Below are positions 16,823 to 19,151 of a stretch of DNA of 19,151 nucleotides, piece by piece; positions within the stretch are counted from its first letter, which is position 1; every line of letters starts with the position of its first letter. The DNA comes from Kalaharituber pfeilii (Eukaryota; Ascomycota; Pezizomycetes; Pezizales; Pezizaceae). The position numbers were made by a program, and so were the translations under genes. The notes beneath the pieces were generated by a model. The model had not been told where the DNA came from, ran no database searches, and was given only the letters and a program-made list of their open reading frames with translations. The stretch is from NCBI GenBank assembly GCA_015179045.1, contig WHUZ01000250.1, positions 1-19,151 of the forward strand. Reading direction: 5' to 3'.

Positions 16823-18212
16823 CTCCAATATGCCCTACAGCCAGGTGCTTGGTTTATCAGCCTTAGTATGGGTTTTAACGTTGATATTTGCAAACCAAAT
16901 ATGAACAGTGAAACACCCAGGTGGCTGACCTCCTCCTGCATTTCAACAGTTTTGTTGACCATCATGATAGTGGCATTAAATCAAAGATTTAGGAATTACC
17001 CACTCTATAGCGACCCAAGGTAACTATCAAACTTCTGTTGATCAAGGAAAAGACGGTATCGAATATGGCTCGTTCGCTATGTAGCCTGCCTTGGCAGCAA
17101 ATTGAATATCTTCATCCATAATCCGCATGGATGTATTCGTGGGGCTATAGTCGGTGCCTGAATGATCATAGTGACATGAATCGATAGTTCAGAGCCTATA
17201 TCCCCTCGCTGCTATCCAGTGTCTAAAAAATGGCAATATATGCATCGTGTGGAACGTAATATAGAATAACCCTCTGTGTGTACTGTGTGCATGTTCCTGG
17301 GACCCACATCCTGAGGCATTACTGGTCAACTTCGTCATGCCTGCTGACGTGCCAACGATAAGCTCACGAGATCACAGCAGCTTGTGGAAGTCAAAAATAT
17401 ATATCGTTTTGCTCCCGGGCTGGAGACCCATTTACGTATTTAGACCTATCAGTATCACAGTCAATAAAGCTGGGTTGCGTGTCATCCAATAAGCTTCAGG
17501 TTATATTACCCAAGCACTGGTAAGACAATTGGCGTGCACGAAGATATAGAAGCTCAACTGGGCCTGTGAGTACATGGGTGCCTGATTACTGCAACGAACT
17601 CAAGCAAGGTACCAGAGGAACGTGTAAACTTGAAATATTGGATACATCAATCCATTGAGTTAAGTGTGGACAAATTCAAGAGCAGCTGCATGAATGGCGG
17701 TGCTAGACGCAGCTTGGCCTCGGTGTGTTTGGATAGAAAAATGTCCCATTCTCATACTCCTAAAGCTAAGGCTTCATTTCTTCAATACCTACAATCTACA
17801 TAAACATAGTTGTCGATCACAGAGAGGGACTACAAAGGAAATGATGACTCATGATTCTTCCGTTGGCGCACAATAAGAACGTTATAAGGCTTTATGGAGT
17901 TTTATGCTGGTAGTGAGAAGCCCTCGGGCTTAGCGGAGGGTGTTTGCATAGGCAGTATGCGCATGTATAAACTTTCAACCAGCATCAACCTGTGGATGTT
18001 CACTAACGACTCGAAATATCTTAACATCGGAGCTGCTTCCGATTTTCAACTACTGTAATGTTCGCAGGCCCGGCCTTGGTGGCCACGGCTCTTGTGTCAT
18101 ACATAATCTAATGACCTATACATCTTTATATTAACAGTTCTATTGAAAGTTATAAGGCTGCAAGCCGCGTGGAGTAGTATTCAATCTAGAGCGATAGCCA
18201 TGACCTGCTTCG

Positions 18213-18563
18213 CTATTGGTCTTCCAGAACATTTGCACGCATGTAACTATGGGCAATGCCATTGCCTTGCAAATGCAAGGATGAGTTGCCCGTCGCCCAT
18301 ACACAGCGTTCCATATGAGACGACAAGCAGGCTCTCTCCATCGGATCCCAAACCTTCCTCTTCGATTTAAACCAGTCTCCCATTGGGCAGTTTATATAAG
18401 GGCATTTGCTGGCAATACATGAGGCCTTATCCCAAACTCGCGAAAGTGTTTCTTCGGATTCTGCATGGTGTATGGGTACGTGTGGGCACCCGGTCACCGC
18501 ATGGGACCGTGCACGTTTACCACAATGCATATCAATTAGAAATGAGTTATCGTCGACTGCCAT
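18213..18563 (-). CDS. Doubtful open reading frame, 116 codons, Cys-containing
   Basis: This is the longest frame beginning with ATG in the right third (start 18561-18563). It encodes seven cysteines (for example TGCPHV and CPYINCPMG), but has no signal peptide or known domain. It overlaps two + strand open frames (18383-18709, 18406-18654) that begin with TTG. No promoter, intron or codon pattern favours it. It may be chance; it is listed only because it is the most plausible candidate in a region without other content. Confidence 0.12.
   Translation of the reverse strand: MAVDDNSFLIDMHCGKRARSHAVTGCPHVPIHHAESEETLSRVWDKASCIASKCPYINCPMGDWFKSKRKVWDPMERACLSSHMERCVWATGNSSLHLQGNGIAHSYMRANVLEDQ
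18251..18291. repeat. Cluster of nested short palindromes
   Basis: GGGCAA (18251-18256) can pair with TTGCCC (18286-18291). Inside lie GGCAATG-C-CATTGCC (18252-18266) and CTTGCA-AA-TGCAAG (18266-18279), both perfect. The stems compete with each other, so two folds are possible. Function unknown. Confidence 0.6.
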
Positions 18564-19151
18564 ATTGCTTCAGATTGCCGCAGCGAGGCGGTGCAATCCC
18601 ACACCCCCATACACCCCAAAGGCTGCCCGGCAGGTGGTGTTCAGACGCATATAGGGCTGATCACGTTACCTCAAACTCACGTGAGGTGAGCCCACCCTTA
18701 TTCATCTGACTCGTAACGGCGGGGTGCAGAGACTGCAATGATAGTACAAATGATGCTTGGCAATGACAAGTTAGCTAGACGGTTATGGTCTAGTAACTGA
18801 ATTCCTTTCATCCGCATTGCAAATTTATACAGTTCTCAGACCTATTTTACTTTCAGTAGGCGTAGCTACATCGCTCACCGTCAAAACGGAATCTGCATTC
18901 TTACGTACCCATCAGATGCATTATATGGATAGTCGTACCTTAATATGTCCGGCTACCAGCATCTTGGGAAATCAAAGTCATGAACAAAGTTCCTGAAGGC
19001 CATGCTGCGGGCCACATCACAATATCGTCTTGAATGTGTAATTCAGGTCATATTAACTGTACTTGGATAGCTTTAGAATACTGTAGCTAGGCGACCATGA
19101 CCGATCACTCAACTTGAAACTGTGCTGTTCTGCAAGCTCTCTCAGGAAATC

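Larger units (their letters stand above)
16823..19151. other. Intergenic DNA, no supported gene
   Basis: No domain, transposon motif or RNA gene was recognised. Open frames of 60-115 codons lie on both strands and overlap each other; none shows a family pattern. A hairpin AAGCCC-TC-GGGCTT occurs at 17918-17931, and a cluster of palindromes at 18251-18291. A TATA-like TATATAAG is at 18393-18400. A host gene with introns could be hidden here, but I cannot show one. Confidence 0.5.

Overview
The window looks like a transposon graveyard in a filamentous fungus, most likely an ascomycete. It carries two different decayed chromodomain-bearing Ty3/Gypsy elements, a nearly complete Tad1-type LINE with an RNase H domain, and two smaller LINE remnants. 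These families are typical of Pezizomycotina; I cannot name the species. I found no convincing host gene, tRNA, rRNA or CRISPR array.

Layout on the + strand. (1) About 1-4610: a Ty3/Gypsy chromovirus ('element 1') cut by the left window edge. It holds a protease remnant, RT, RNase H, integrase, chromodomain, a post-chromodomain tail, a 20-bp tandem repeat and an LTR-like end with a TATA box. From 442 to about 3740 it stays in one frame and is broken only by nonsense codons. (2) About 4620-8143: a second, more AT-rich Ty3/Gypsy chromovirus ('element 2'). It starts abruptly at the RT YIDD box and runs through RNase H, integrase, chromodomain and a long C-terminal tail to a polypurine tract and a 642-bp LTR (7502-8143, TGTTAC...GTAACA). 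(3) 8144-13813: a purine-rich Tad1-like LINE ('LINE A') with ORF1 (coiled coil, zinc knuckles), ORF2 (endonuclease, RT, RNase H, C-terminal zinc motif), a 3' UTR and 25 A residues. ORF1 and ORF2 overlap by 7 nt (ATGGTGA). (4) 13814 to about 15950: no gene recognised. (5) About 15950-16822: the 3' end of another LINE ('LINE B'), split by a minus-strand insert (16110-16576). The insert carries a poly(A) tail and lies between perfect 15-bp direct repeats; it encodes an ORF1-like fragment with no ORF2. (6) 16823-19151: no supported gene.

The Gypsy elements and LINE A have decayed differently. The Gypsy elements carry many stops and motif changes that fit C-to-T or G-to-A transitions, as expected from RIP or deamination of methylated cytosine. 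LINE A has few stops but many small frameshifts, several at A or G runs. Nothing here is clearly a new biological system. The most interesting objects are the polyadenylated ORF1-only insert with its target-site duplication and the post-chromodomain tail of element 2.
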